A stretch of 52,962 nucleotides of DNA from Chara braunii (GCA_003427395.1 BFEA01000126.1:2471139-2524100); one strand, 5' to 3'. Numbered from the stretch's first letter, positions 1-11,607 are shown. Translations and numbers: made by a program. The notes: generated from the sequence alone by a model not told the origin.

Positions 1-605
1 ACCCTGCTGGAAACAGGGGGGAGAGGCCGACTTGCCTGGATTCTTCCTTATTGCCTAGATTCTTTGTTATGGACCCTAGATTACAAGGATCTACGGCCCG
101 GGAGCAGGGCATCTGTGTGCGAGGGCCTTGCCCCGGGTTCGGCATCCCATAGCGGAGTGATAGTGATGAAATAATTGATCCCTAGACCCAATGATGTTGT
201 TTGATGTCTGGGACCAGGTTCCATTCACAAAGATTGATTGTTCCTGGCCATAGATCTTCTTCATCTGCAGTCAGAAACAACGAATCGCAGCACATGGGGC
301 CTACGGTAGCCCCAGCATAACAATAACATAACAGAAGAAAATGAGGCTATCTATCCACCATGAAGATCAAAAGTGAAAAGTGAGAAAATGAGGCTATCAG
401 AAACGCAGAATTCAAATTGTTCATTACTCGTGTTCTTCTTGATACCCCTTCCCTGGCGGTCTATGCGCATGAATGTTTAAAAAGGATCTTCATCATAAAC
501 CCTCCTTCCACGTCCCTCCTCCCACTTCACACCGTTAATGGCTAACAATGGCCCCCTATTTTCAGATCCTGCCCAACAGGTCGAAAACTAAAAATAGGGT
601 TTGGG
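1..605. other. Gene-less stretch, no recognised feature
   Basis: I see no reading frame with family resemblance and no clear repeat except a short duplication of an AAAATGAGGCTATC string near 339 and 385. Nothing here supports a gene or an RNA. Confidence 0.5.
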
Positions 606-1024
606 GGTTATGAGTTCTTCAAGTGAAGGAGAAGAGTTGTAGCGAACTCCAACAAGAGTCCTTTGGTGATTGGAGAAAGAAAGAGGGGTGATTAGTGGCA
701 GTAGGTACAGGTGAAGTGAGCGAAGGTTTATGGAGACCTGAATTTTCAGAAATTTCTCATGCCATTTATAAGAAAACTCAAAGGCCTTTTTAATGAAACT
801 TGTCACCCATACATAGAGTGCACACCATACTAACTAACAACAATGTTTTTTTTTTTTTTTTTATATAGCATGAGAAATTTCTGACAATTCAGGCCTCCGT
901 TAACCTTCTCTCACTTCACATGTACCTGATGCCACTAATCACTCCTCTTTCTTTCTCCAATCACCAAAGGGCTCTCGGTGAAGTTCACTACAAACTTTTC
1001 CCTTCGCATGAATAACTCATAAAC
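606..1024. repeat. Foldback element: inverted repeat with about 157-base arms
   Basis: The arm at about 606-762 reappears as its reverse complement at about 868-1024 at roughly 85% identity by eye. For example, the left arm ends in ATTTCTCATGCC and the right arm begins GCATGAGAAATTTCTG. A 105-base spacer containing a long T run separates them. A transcript through it would form a long imperfect hairpin. It could be a MITE-like foldback element or an inverted-duplication locus of the kind that yields small RNAs. I see no coding content. Confidence 0.75.
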
Positions 1025-1099
1025 TTTGCCACTAGGACAGCCACGTTCACTTTCCAAAATGGAGTTAAATCTTTTCACTTTCTGAAGCACCAGCAAGCG

Positions 1100-1680
1100 G
1101 TGGAGATGCTTTCACAGTCTCTCTTTGGTCTTGTGTTCTTCAATTACATCTTGGTTGGCACAAAGTTTTTTGTCATATTGTCAAGCAAGGAGCTACTCAG
1201 GGCGCACACAGATCTGACCCTCTTTAAGGAGAAGGCTGCTTCTGACCTCGTAATCATTTTCTATTGTTTTGCAATGTGCATAGCAATGGCGAGGTCAGAC
1301 GACTCCAAACACAAGGTTGATAGTGACTTTATTACTCTTGCTGAGACTAAACTCTATTATTTGTTCAGTCGGTTTTATTTTCTTTTCTTTCAATGGGTCC
1401 TCGACTCTCTATCACATGCTGCAATAGACTTATTGCATCTCACCGAACTGATTTCTTGGGGATCGGGACCTTGGTTCAGGCTGTTGAGAAACAAGGCTTT
1501 CAGGATTGCGTCGAATTACATCTTGAGCCCTCAACAACCGTTATTAGTCTTGTCTACCATTCTTACTATCCAAGATTTCTTGTCTTCTCTCCAACTCACA
1601 ACACTCAAGTTTGTGCTTTGCTGACCGTCAACCCCCTGAAGATGAAGCGAGCAACTAAGGATTTGCATACCTTATCATGA
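1100..1680 (+). other. Unidentified reading frames, probably not a functional gene
   Basis: A 174-codon frame runs 1100-1624 and a second frame is open over 1393-1680. The first would encode a hydrophobic, Leu/Phe-rich protein with possible membrane segments. The second has ordinary composition. I recognise neither. The overlap could mean a frameshifted pseudogene or chance openness. No splice sites, promoter or family motif supports expression. Confidence 0.15.
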
Positions 1681-2251
1681 AGGAAGAAGACATCTACAAG
1701 GACATCAGACAATGTTTTTTTTTTTTGATTCACCTTCTTCGCTTCGACCTCTGCCTTTGCAACGTCGACTCAACCTCCGAGAGCATCCTCTAAAAGTGTT
1801 CTTCCGACTCGTGTCCAGCAACCTCCTAAGACGTGTAGGTCGAGTTACAAAATTATTTTATTTTTTTGTATTTTTTCATTTCTTTTCCAACTCTTAATCT
1901 TCTACGTAATTCTACGTGGAAATCACACTTCGCATTTTTTGCCTTGAGATGGACATGCTCTGAAACTTATCCGTAAGGTTTCCTTGGAACATATCAAAGA
2001 CTGTTACGATTTTGGATTGCTTTTTCATTACCCTTGAAACTTTGGTTCAATTGCTCAAATTTACCGTTCTTGCTTACCAAATTTCAAATCATCTGACATA
2101 TGATGGCAATATAATTTTTGACTTTGGCACACTAAATATTATGCTTTTTCAGATAAGTGACACTCGTCATTCCTTATCACTCGTGTAGCACCCCAGTCAG
2201 GCCAAAGAAAACGAGGAAAAAATAAAATGATTACACTAAGATTCAAATAGG
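1681..2251. other. AT-rich gene-less stretch
   Basis: T-rich runs (about 1712-1726 and 1855-1880) and no family-like reading frame. Nothing further is recognised. Confidence 0.5.
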
Positions 2252-2555
2252 TACAGGGCAATACTCATTAAACACGGAAAAAATGAAGTACAAGTGAAGT
2301 GTTGAGCCTTCCCTAATGCTATGAACGTTGTTGGAGTCAGATCCGTCAAGGTGTGAACGCAATTGCAGTTAAATGCATTCAAGAAAATTGCTCATGTCAG
2401 TATGCCCTCAGTTGGGTAGTATATGCGTAGAGATTCAAATACGTACAGCGCAACGATCCCAAAACAACGAAAAGAAGAAATACAAGTGAAGTGTTGGACC
2501 TTCTACAAGGCTCTCGACGTTGTTGCAGTCAGATTCGTCGAGGTGTGAGCATTGC
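2252..2555. repeat. Diverged direct duplication of about 120 bases
   Basis: About 2252-2370 and 2431-2555 align with substitutions and small gaps. Both contain GATTCAAATA, TACAAGTGAAGTGTTG, and a GACGTTGTTG-like string followed by GTCAGAT and AAGGTGTGA or GAGGTGTGA. The separation is about 180 bases. This is probably an old local tandem duplication. Confidence 0.65.
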
Positions 2556-2704
2556 CAAGCGCATCGACCCCCGCTTTTTTTTTTGCAAAGGGCAGGAACC
2601 CTCCCAGCTGCGTCACGCAAGAGTTAAACAAAACAAAATGAGAGACAACTTAGGGACAACACAAAATAACTCTGCAAACCACCTAGACAAAAGTGGTTGC
2701 GTAG

Positions 2705-3285
2705 CTGTCGGTGCGAATACCCTTACAAAGGTATCCGCCCTGGTTTTTGCAAGTGATAGAAAATAAGTTTGGTTTGAAGCTTAAGTAAACCGCACGAGGC
2801 GTGACTGTATCTGAGGTTTACGTTGACTGGATGATTGACTAGAGTAGAGAGTATGTGGGCGCGCAAACTTAAGGCGTGTGTGACCCCTTTTCTTATTGAT
2901 AATTGTGAAGACATGCGTAGTTGCCGGCCAAGTTTTTATTTTACTGACTGAACTAAGGATTAAATAATATTTTCCTTCGATTGGAGTGTTTGACTGCCGT
3001 GTGCCTGCTCATATGAAGAACGGTAATGGCGATAATGCGGCACTAGGTTATAGTCAGAGTATGTGAGGGAGCGAACGCGCGGTTGGAACAGGGTCTTGAC
3101 GACCGTGGATTCAGCGATAGACCGAGGTATAGCCCTGAAAAGTTTCAGTAGATCCGCGCACCGCGAAGTATCTGCTTATTTAGGTGTCTGTCAAAACTAG
3201 ACTCAACCTTGGGCCTAACACTATTGGTTATGGTATTGGACTTTCATCTGGAGGATTCAGGAATCGGGGCCAGCGGCGTGTGGGA
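2705..3285 (+). repeat. Diverged fragment of the giant LTR-like repeat (start portion)
   Basis: The sequence starting GCTGTCGGTGCGAATACCC matches the first bases of the 6-kb repeats at 22185 and 34946. Similarity continues through TTTACGTTGACTGGATG, the GTGGGCGCGCA block and GTGTCTGTCAAA, fading near 3285. It is more diverged than the two long copies are from each other, so it is an older family member. It seems to carry only the first 0.6 kb. Confidence 0.7.
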
Positions 3286-3599
3286 CCAGCTTTAGGGACC
3301 GTAAGGACCCCCGCTTGTGCGGGATGCTGACGAGATCCTTCTACCAGTTCGTCAGGGGGGCTTAGACCGAAGAGACCAATGTGAAGTAGAAGGTGGGGTC
3401 GCTGCGAGTGCACGATCGTCCAACCACAATCTGCTGTGAAAACTTTGAAGAGTGGGCGTGCCCGCTGAGAGGACCGTGCGCGGGTGCAGAGGAGTTCTCA
3501 TATGAATATTTGCTACTGCCATTAGGATCGGGCCTGGCCCGTGCAGGTCTACGTTTACGTTTGCAAAAAGTCCGCGCCACTGACCCGTTGCGAGAGAAC

Positions 3600-3668
3600 C
3601 CGAGGAGGGGTCACCTACCATTCGCCGAAGCCAAGGGCAATGACGCCTGTCACTCGTCGCGCCCGCTT
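3600..3668. repeat. Short motif shared with the left flank of the giant repeat
   Basis: About 65 bases including GGGGTCACCTACCATTCGCC and TGTCACTCGTCGCGC match 22125-22184, which abuts the start of the first 6-kb repeat. Here it lies about 0.9 kb to the right of a fragment of that same repeat, so order differs between the two places. Its identity (end of another element or its leader) is not resolved. Confidence 0.6.
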
Positions 3669-3779
3669 CCGAGGTCCTCGACGACTGATAGGGTGTCGGG
3701 GTTTTATATCACCTGTTACCTCTGGTCACAAAAACACTTTAATCTAGCAACATCGGATCATAAAATTGACGAATGATTT

Positions 3780-6484
3780 TGTTCAATGATTTTTCTTGAG
3801 TCGGGGCTAGATGTAGATTGGACCTGATCATGAGCATTGACTGTTTTGCCTCTGAAGCATTACCTTTTCGACAACCAGAAGAAGGAAAAACCACTCAATT
3901 TAAGAAAAACAATTATACCCCAGTCAGATTACAAGTTCCTTTCTCTGCGTGCTTCCTATCCCTGTGCTCTTTCACTCTCTCTCTCCGTGCACGTGTATGC
4001 GCTCACGTTCTAATAGCTCGAATTTCTCATATGTTGAGTATTCGTGTCCTTCAGATCTCTTGATGCGCAATTCAGTCTGACTCCAAGCAATACTCAAAAT
4101 GTCATCATTACCTGCAAATACAACTTCTTAGCCTCTCTCCTTAAATCGCCTCCCTCAATAACACAAACATATTTTATTCGATTAGCCTAAGCGTTCAACA
4201 AAGATTTTGTGTTTCCACTTAGGGCTGTTGGGGCAGGTTGATGTGCTTCGACAGGTTTACAGGAAAACGATTTGAGGAGACCCCCCCTTAATTAGATGCT
4301 CCCGTCATCTGGTTCGAGATCTTTCCCCCTCAGATTCTTCTACAGGCCTTCGTTCCCACAATCCCCTAACTCTATCCAGAGAGTTATTAAGTGCTCTTAC
4401 TTTCGATCTCCCCGGGTATGGCGCCTAAAGTTCTTGTGCGCTTACAGCCGTCTGGGCGGTGGGAGCCCCAGGGTTTGAGTTTCGTAGCATGAATCCAGAG
4501 AATTAGGCCACCCACATCCACAATCGTGGCGGGTGACCTCGAGGGTCAACGCGTATAAGTCGCAAAGAATACCGAACTCAAAACTCAGTCTGGTGAAGCT
4601 CGTTGCCAGATGCCAAATATCATACTCAAAACGTGTGTGGCCGCTGTCAGGTCAAAGGTTATCCCCAGACTCAAGGATGTTCATCCCTCCCATCACTAGC
4701 AACATTCGGTCGTCTTGCACTCCGTAGACTCAGGGTTTGCACAGTCGCTGGTCATTAACAATATTCAATCACTCGCTTGTCCAGGCTGTGCTAAGCTTAA
4801 AATAAATGTGATAAGTAACCCTTTCCGATCCGTGACCACGCGTCCAAGCCCCCCCGCTTTTGGTATGCAGACTTTGATCCCTTCCCTTCTCACTCACGCA
4901 CGCTCACTCTCAAGTCCTCGTCCACTTGCCCCCTCACTCACTCCCCTACGCTTTAAGCTTCTTCAACCTCGCCTATGGGACCGCAACCTCTCGGGGGAAA
5001 CGTACCTGAACACAAGATAGTCAGTTGAGCGGTCGATTTACCTTCGTCTCACAACCCACCTTCCGCAGGTTTGCTGATCGCTCTCACCCTAACAGATTTG
5101 AAAAGCGAGCGGTGTTCGTCGCGGCCAAGCATCGGCTAAGAGTTCACACGAACAACCTCGCCCTTTCCTACCTCTCCATCCATCAAGAGAGTTACTTTTC
5201 CTCTGCGGATAAGAGCTGCTCACGTCCGCACCGGTAGTTTGGCTCGTTGATCAAGCATAGGCGTTCGGCGGCCCATGAGCTGCCCGTACCCGCACGGGTG
5301 ATTAGGCGCTCTGAATGAGCACAAGCGATTGCAGCTCCACTGGTGCTCATATCCCCACTAGCGATAATGTAAGCAGGAGGTGCAGCGGAGCACACCGCAG
5401 TGCGGGCTGTGGATCGCCAAGCTGCGCACACTCCGCCCTGCCCGAGCCCCGGATGGATCGCGCCTGCTCCAATCAAACGCTTTCCCCAGGTACAGATCAC
5501 CCCGATTGACGCTCAATCAAGTTTTTTGTGCATGTACTTTGCGGACACCATGCACGTCCCTCTGTTAGTTGACGAGCACATCTTTCCCACTCGCCTCCAG
5601 CGTCGTGTACGCCTGGCTCGCCCGAGTGATCCCGTTTCGAGTTGCTGAGCTCGACACGCTTCGCTTTCCGAGGAGACTTACCCGATTTGCATTAAGGAAA
5701 GACAAGTTCAAGGTCTGATCATACTCTCTCCGTTTGTCTGTGGACAGAACAGGTACGAATGAGAACTTTCCTTCCATCTGCTCTCACATATACTCGCGGT
5801 TGTGAACACCGTGCACGCTCCCCAATTCCACCTCTATTCAGTTCCGTCTCATCATGCCAAACACTACATCGTTCCCTAGCGGGTTGCACACTCCTTGCCC
5901 GCGCAAGCTACCTCGGTACTCAGACTTTCCCCAACGCGCCGTTTACACTTTGCCCAGTGAGCTAGTCCACTGCGCACGCCGTGCACGCTAGTCAAACGTT
6001 CTCTTCCCACTTGTTGTGCACGCCTGCCCCCAGATGAATACCCTTGTCCTCCTGAGTCTGTCCCTCAACCGGGCTGTATCCGCATGGGCTGCGGACGCCA
6101 GGTACGCCCTGACTTCCTCCACAGTCCGCCCCCGTCGTGTGTTGGCTGGTTCCCACTATATTCCCACAGTACCTCAAGGGCTCAGGGCACCAGGGACCGT
6201 CGGTCCCAACAGCACCAGTGTACCCGTGTCTCTAGGCCCGGAACAGGTAGTAAACAGGCTTGGGGCAATCGGCCCGACACTCATGCGAGACCCCAAAGGA
6301 AGAAATAGTACAAGGTTCTTGAGTTTCATGCCCGTTCCAAGGTTCATTTGCGGCCAGCGACCACGACATTATAGGATCAGTGCGGGATTAATCCACCATG
6401 CTCAACTGCGTCCTACCTCATCAGTTGCTGTCACACAGTCAAATTTTGTCATTGACCGACTATCTCGATATTATGACTGTGGTT
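3780..6484. other. Gene-less stretch of mixed composition
   Basis: Several short frames exist on both strands (for example 6016-6486), but none resembles a known family, and frames overlap across strands as expected by chance at moderate GC content. I found no RNA gene, array or clear element boundary. Confidence 0.45.
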
Positions 6485-7200
6485 GATCCACTCCAGCACA
6501 CAAAGTCCAAGACCGTCACGGCCACCTGACCAAGACAACCATACCAGACCAAAGTACCATACCATAGGGTATCAGCACCGGAAACACACAGAAACAGAAC
6601 CCGCTCCAGTGCCGTGCCAGTGACCGAACCTGTAGCCATACCAAAATAGAGGTGTAGTGCGACAGCAACCCAATCCTCGGTTGACCCAGTGACAAAGTAG
6701 CAAACTGCAGCAGTTCCGAATTGGATAGGAGTACCGCATCAAGAAATGTCGACGTCGAGCTACCGAGTACCGTCCTGTCCTGAACCAATAACCGCATCAC
6801 TTAGAACAGTGTCGAACTGTGAACGTCCATGCCAGAACCCATATCAATCCAGTGCAAAAGTACCGAACTTGACGTGGTTGTTTCGAACCGCAACAACCTG
6901 TACTGTTATCATACTAGTCCAAAGCCGAATATCGTACAACGAAGCAAATACCGTGCCTGTTTCGATCTAGCAGCCGTGACGAACCAATATAGAATGTCGT
7001 CCCGTGCAGCTGATCCACCATGCCAGTACAGTCAACTGGTTGAATCGGGTTTATCCCAAACCAGCATTTATACCAAAAGAAGACCACGTGGCCTGTCTCA
7101 GAGTAGATCCGGCCGCTGCGCCACACCGACCATATTGCCGCGACCCAAATTCGGTCTTGCTCACTCAATAACATCGGGGCCATACCGAGGGTAATAATCA
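6485..7200. repeat. Degenerate short-period repeat rich in TACCG and CCGAAC
   Basis: TACCG occurs far more often than expected (for example AGTACCGCATC, CTACCGAGTACCGTC, AGTACCGAAC), mixed with CCAGTGC and GAACC words. The plus strand is rich in A and C. This looks like an eroded simple or tandem repeat. The frames through it are not credible genes. Confidence 0.4.
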
Positions 7201-7254
7201 GGTGGATCGGGAAGAATCAATGAGACTCGTACGGATCGACGGACAGTAGATAAA

Positions 7255-7540
7255 TAAATGATTTCCAACAAAAATTCTATCAAAATTAAATTCCATCAAA
7301 AATTACTCAAATAATAAAAATCATTTCTTTTCTTTTCTTTTCTTTTATTATATCTAACCCTTCTCCTCATTTTTAATACCTTTATTAGAATTGATGAAAA
7401 TTGAGGACAATTTTATCAAGAGTAAACTCTGATGAAATTTAATTAATTGATAAATATTCATTCGTTTTCTTCCTTTTTATTATTTTTAATTCTTTTTTTC
7501 AATTTTAATTTTGTTGTTAGAATTAATAAAAATCGAGGGT
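7255..7540. other. AT-rich island with TTTTC repeats
   Basis: A short TTTTC pentanucleotide run lies at about 7324-7347. A T-rich block ending TTAGAATTGATGAAAATTGAGG near 7387 is loosely repeated as TTAGAATTAATAAAAATCGAGG near 7518. No gene is seen. Confidence 0.5.
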
Positions 7541-8143
7541 CCCTTCCCTCGCCAATTGCTTAGTGCGGAAAAGAACGCGCCGATGCCTAATACCGTGTCT
7601 CGACACCACGGCCGGCCGCATCGGGAACAACTTCAGATCGAACGAAAAATGGTAGGCGTTGGGCGCAGTAGGGCGATTGTTCATCATGTTAATTTCAAGG
7701 GTCAGTTTTCATGATTGATGGAGGGAATTTTAGGGACCCATCTCCGACCCCTAATTTTTTTCGACAGTTCTGATGAAAGTGTCGGTTAATCCTCCCCTAG
7801 GCTTTTAACCCAAGGCCCAATCCTTTGTATTTCGGGTGGCCGTCTGGTCTGCGACCGCCCGACAATAAGCCCGAACCTCTTCTCGACGCCCCCGTCGAGC
7901 CTACTCCGTCTCGATTAGATGAATCGTATAAGATTTAAAGTGACCACACGCGCGCGCCCTTTATATTTGCGCTTATTTGTATTGTGCTTAGGCTTTTGGG
8001 GGACCCTAGGACTGAGAGGGTGTTTCTTTCCTCTCCCATATCGCGGTCGTTTGGGCTTAGATATATGAATGTTTTTCAGCTTATTTCTTCGTTGAAGCGA
8101 CGGTGCCGCAGACACACCACCTCGTCTAATGTGGACTATGCGC
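7541..8143. other. Region 3' of the Ty3 pol frame; 3' LTR not identified
   Basis: For the minus-strand element this is where a polypurine tract and 3' LTR should lie. The minus strand has a purine-rich string (TATGGGAGAGGAAAGAAAC, about 8020-8039), but no TG start follows it and I find no matching copy on the 5' side of the element. I therefore do not call an LTR. Confidence 0.35.
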
Positions 8144-9256
8144 TTAGGTCTCCACAGTACAAAAAACCACTTTTTTTCTTAGCACCAAGCCCTTCACTTT
8201 TCTGGTCTCTACTCTCTTTCTCTTCCTCGAACTCTCACCTATCTCAAACTGTCTTGTCGGCTTTTCATCTGTTTCTTTGGCTTTCCCCTTCCCCTTAGGG
8301 TCTGACAGCGTCGACGGGTTTTCCCTTGGCCTAAACAACTCCAGTCTAACCCCTTCCACATGATCCTTCCATTTAGACCCATCTAATTCAACAATTATAT
8401 ACGCTCCCCAACCGAGCACATCGACTACGCGGTATGGTCCTATCCATTTGTTTGCCAGCTTCCCTGGCCATGTCCTCTCTAATGCTGCATCGTAGAGAAG
8501 TACCATATCGCCCACACTTATTTTCTCCTTTCTAATCCTGACATCCTTATCCCATCTTTCCTTGCCTTTCTCTCTTTCCACCGCCAGTCGATCCGCTGTC
8601 GCCATGAGGTTATCCTCTAATCCTTAGGCTATCTGTCTCGTTCGAGCTGCCAGCAACTCCTCTCGCGTCATACTGTCCGCCCAGTTAACCGTAGTCCAGC
8701 TATCAATATGGAACTCTATGGGTAGAGGGCAGTGCCTTCCAAACCATAGAGTGTAAAGTGGATACCCCATGCTAGCTCGGACTGTGACATTGTCTGCCCA
8801 TATCGCGTATCAAAAATATTTCGGCCAGTCACTATCTTTCCCTCTGCACCGCTTGGACAATGAAGCTATCAAGGACTGGTCGCCTCGCTCTACTGGTGAA
8901 TTGGACTGAGGGTGATAGGCTGTAGCTATCGATACTCTGACTCCTGCTTTCTTAAACACACTTTGGACCTCATCGGCTAGGAACTCCGCTCCTCTATCCA
9001 TTACGATCCTACTAACACACCCATACCTAGATAGATACTCCAGAACAAAGTTCTTTACTTCACTGGCTGCCTTTGTTTTGATAGGTTTCCCGTCGACAAA
9101 TCCAGTGAAGTCATCCCTGATGTTCACGACATAATTCATGTTTCCTACCCCTTTCGGCATCTTCACCAGATCTATATGTACCTTCTCGCCTGGTCTAGTC
9201 GGATAGGATGGATGAAGTGGCTCCTTGTACCTTACAAGGGATCTGACACTCCTCAC
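8144..9256 (-). pseudogene. Ty3 integrase core and C-terminal domain
   Basis: Integrase joins element cDNA to host DNA. From 9256 leftward the frame shows the catalytic core: HIDL (Asp at about residue 29), MDRG (Asp 87) and PVERG (Glu 123). The last two are spaced D-35-E, so the triad is intact. The core frame stops at 8810-8812 (TGA, where a Trp codon would fit) and continues in frame through a second stop at 8624-8626 (TAA, perhaps from CAA). The C-terminal part, 8605-8144, has the GPY-like NKWIGPYRVVDV motif and a basic Lys/Arg tail. I see no chromodomain. The two stops make it non-functional unless spliced or recoded, which I do not expect. Confidence 0.9.
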
Positions 9257-9470
9257 AGGTCATACAATACCTTTCTACGTCTTTGTACCGACCTTCCCAC
9301 CAGTATAGTCTGCGCACCTTCTCATACGTTCCTTTCACTCCTCTATGTCCACCAGCCACGTCGTCGTGAAGTTCCGCTACTACCGCTTGCTTCTCCTCTG
9401 GATCGCAGACCACTCGCAGAGGCATCCCTGACCCTGTGGTTCTGCGGAATAAATGTCAAGATCTAAGGCA
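9195..9470 (-). pseudogene. Integrase N-terminal H2C2 zinc-finger region
   Basis: The frame 9425-9195 contains LHDDVAGGHRG and CMTCEEC, giving the His-His-Cys-Cys set of the integrase N-terminal zinc domain (His, six residues, His, then CX2C). Just upstream HLFRRTTGSG is still readable, so the domain starts near 9470. Relative to the integrase core frame this one is shifted by a base near 9235: after CEECQ the sense continues in the other frame with SLVRYKEPLHPSY. A one-base or two-base indel therefore separates the finger from the core. Confidence 0.85.
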
Positions 9471-9482
9471 GTACTGAGCTGC

Positions 9483-10234
9483 CTATCTCCTAATCTCTAA
9501 ATCCGAACTCTCCTCTCCTGACAGGTGCAATCCGATCATTCGATACTTACCTTCATAAAGATTGATTAAGAATCGATCGGTTCGTCTAGGCTCAGTCATG
9601 GTCAGTGTCGCCGCAACTATCGGCTCAATTGATATTCGTGAAAGTTCATCGGCTACCGCATTTTTCGTGCCCGAGACCCTTTCAACAGTATAGTCGTAGA
9701 ATCGAATCCTGATCAACCATCGCGCAATAGTGGGGTCGGTCTGACTGAAGTCCTTCTGTAAAACTGACGCCACTGCCATAGGATCTACCCGTAGGACGAA
9801 TCGTCTTCCGTATATGTAGTGCCTAAAGGCGTTCAAGCACCATAGGACAACTAACACCTCTTTTTTGAACTGACTGTAGTTGCGTTCAGCGGTGTACGAC
9901 TCTCGAATCTGAGCGGCTTCTCCTTACCGTCAGTGTCCTTCTGAGAACGCAATCCTCTAACTGAACATGGCCCAACATCCATAGACACTATGAAGGGTCT
10001 GTTGGTTTCGTCCTCGAAAAATGGTACACCTAGGATTCGTTCCCCTTCTTAAAACTTTTCTTTGAGGGTTAACACCGCGAACTCCTAAGGAGAATCTCAG
10101 TAAAATCGTCCAGTTTTCCTAACGAGAATCCGTAAAAGTTCTGCCTTCTCCGCGTACCCACGTATGAAGATCCGTCAGTAGCCTACAACTCCTAGGAATT
10201 GGCGGACTTCGGTAGCGCTATGCAATGAAGTTGG
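9483..10234 (-). pseudogene. Ty3 RNase H and RT connection region, heavily broken
   Basis: RNase H removes RNA from the RNA:DNA hybrid during reverse transcription. The stretch 10234-9858 is readable only through several stops (near 10223, 10168 and later), including EVRQFLGVVGY, GERILGVPFFEDE and RPFIVSMDVGP, the last being the start of RNase H. A frame change near 9870 leads to the clean frame 9857-9483 with LVVLWCLNAFRHYIYG, a TIARWLIRIRFYDYTVERV stretch and NAVADELSRI, the usual end of Ty3 RNase H. About 60 further residues lead toward the integrase finger. Confidence 0.8.
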
Positions 10235-10690
10235 TCAGTTCAAGAGTTTGTCTAGCTTCGCTGGATCCGCTCGTCGTCCTGTCGAATCACATATAAACCC
10301 CAAAATCTTAATTGACGAGACTGCCCACCGGCTCTTCGTCACACTGAAAGTTAGATTGTCATCATCTAGCTGCTCCAAGATCACGTAGATGCCTGTTAAG
10401 TGCTGCTCTAAGAATCTCCTGACGCCAGAAGCGACCTCCGTCTCGTCTTTCAGTACTGGCCCTTTTATCGGAAAGTCGTTCAGAAAGACTTCAACTTTAT
10501 CAGGAATGAAGTCTTTCAGAACAGCTACCATAGCTCTATGAAAGACCGCAACCTCATTGGTCCAACCCATTGGCACAACCATCATCTGCACTAATCTGAG
10601 AGGCGTATGCATGGCAGTAAGGTGTCTATCTCTAGGATCTAGAGGTATCTCATCATAACCCAAAAAAATATCGTAGACGGAGTAGATCAC
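10235..10690 (-). pseudogene. Reverse transcriptase fragment (motif A onward, active site mutated)
   Basis: The fragment starts at the first catalytic block (VYDIFLGYDEIPLD, with the Asp of motif A at residue 7), then HTPLRLVQMMVVPMGWTN (motif B) and VEVFLNDFPIKGP at motif C. The Y/F-X-D-D box reads FLND. The first Asp is Asn at residue 71 (codon 10478-10480), which should abolish polymerase activity; a single G-to-A change would explain it. The frame is shifted against the upstream linker. The finger region that normally precedes motif A is missing, because only a short linker separates this from the protease-side sequence. The product is therefore truncated and catalytically dead. Confidence 0.88.
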
Positions 10691-10986
10691 TGCGCCCTTA
10701 AAAAAAACAGAGAAATTAAACCCCCGAACTCCTCATCTTCCGCCTTCGGATAGGAGTTTCCACCCACGAGGATGTGATTGCCTAAGTCTTCGACTTCCAC
10801 TATGCGTCCTTCTTTCTCTGTGAGAGATGTCTCATACTTCTTCTCTCGGAATCGCAGCGCGCGACTCGCGAGGGTGGCTGACTTGCGTGTGCCAGCAACC
10901 GCCAAGGCCACTCTCTTCCTAGGATCACGAGGCTCGACTTTCTCTATCATAATCCGGCCACCATCTGGACGCTTAATTGAAAGCAT
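10687..10986 (-). pseudogene. Protease-RT linker with deletion junction
   Basis: About 99 codons of charged sequence continue in the protease frame after a stop at 11002-11004, ending FFLRAQ and a stop at 10687-10689. Immediately beyond, in another frame, RT motif A begins. In complete Ty3 elements the RT fingers lie between protease and motif A, so a deletion of several hundred bases at about 10690, perhaps within the A run at 10700-10707, is the simplest reading. Extent is inferred from family length and not seen. Confidence 0.6.
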
Positions 10987-11001
10987 CTGGCTTCCGTCCG
11001 T

Positions 11002-11607
11002 TCACTCTATCGTTACCTTATGAACGTGGCTCAACCACGTGCGTCCTAGTAGTATTTCTGAACTGCAATCCCTAACTGCGAAGATAAACATCAATACGTG
11101 CAATCCTTCGACCTCAATGCCCACTTTGTGGCAGACCCCGGAGATCTTCTGCTTTCTTCCATCGACTGTTTCTATCTCAAACAGGTAGGACCTGTCCATA
11201 TTCAATCCTAATCGTTCAACGAGTCCCTCGTCTATGGTGACAGCTTCACTGTCATTGTCAATCACTCCTTAGGGAACTATCTCATCATTGAGAATGATCT
11301 CAACTGTCCCACTCCCTATAATGTAAGACTTATCCAGTGGTACTCCCTCCATTCCATCCAAATAGATTGTAGCCGCGCATTCGGCCTTTGCTCTTACTCC
11401 CGATACTGCGACTGTGGGTACCTCTGGCTTGAAATCCATCTGGACTTCATCACCCAGAGAAATACGGGTCTTACACGTGATTATTTGAAGCTCATCTCGT
11501 GCGGGTCTCAAAGCAGCCAAGTACTCGAGTATCGAGCACTGCATAGGTTGCCCAAGCACGCGCTTAAGAGGCTCCACTGTATCAATATCGTCTAAGGAGC
11601 TCTTCAT
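11002..11607 (-). pseudogene. Retropepsin-type aspartic protease and its N-terminal extension
   Basis: The protease would cut the Gag-Pol polyprotein. The frame 11607-11269 is an N-terminal extension ending NDEIVP, followed by a TAA at 11269-11271 and, in the same frame, GVIDNDSEAVTIDEGLV. This is the place of the D-(S/T/N)-G catalytic motif, but it reads D-N-D, so the glycine is replaced by Asp (one G-to-A change would do it). SSEILLGRTWL further on is the conserved ILG block near the protease C terminus. The frame ends at 11002-11004. The stop and the altered active site make it inactive. Confidence 0.8.
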
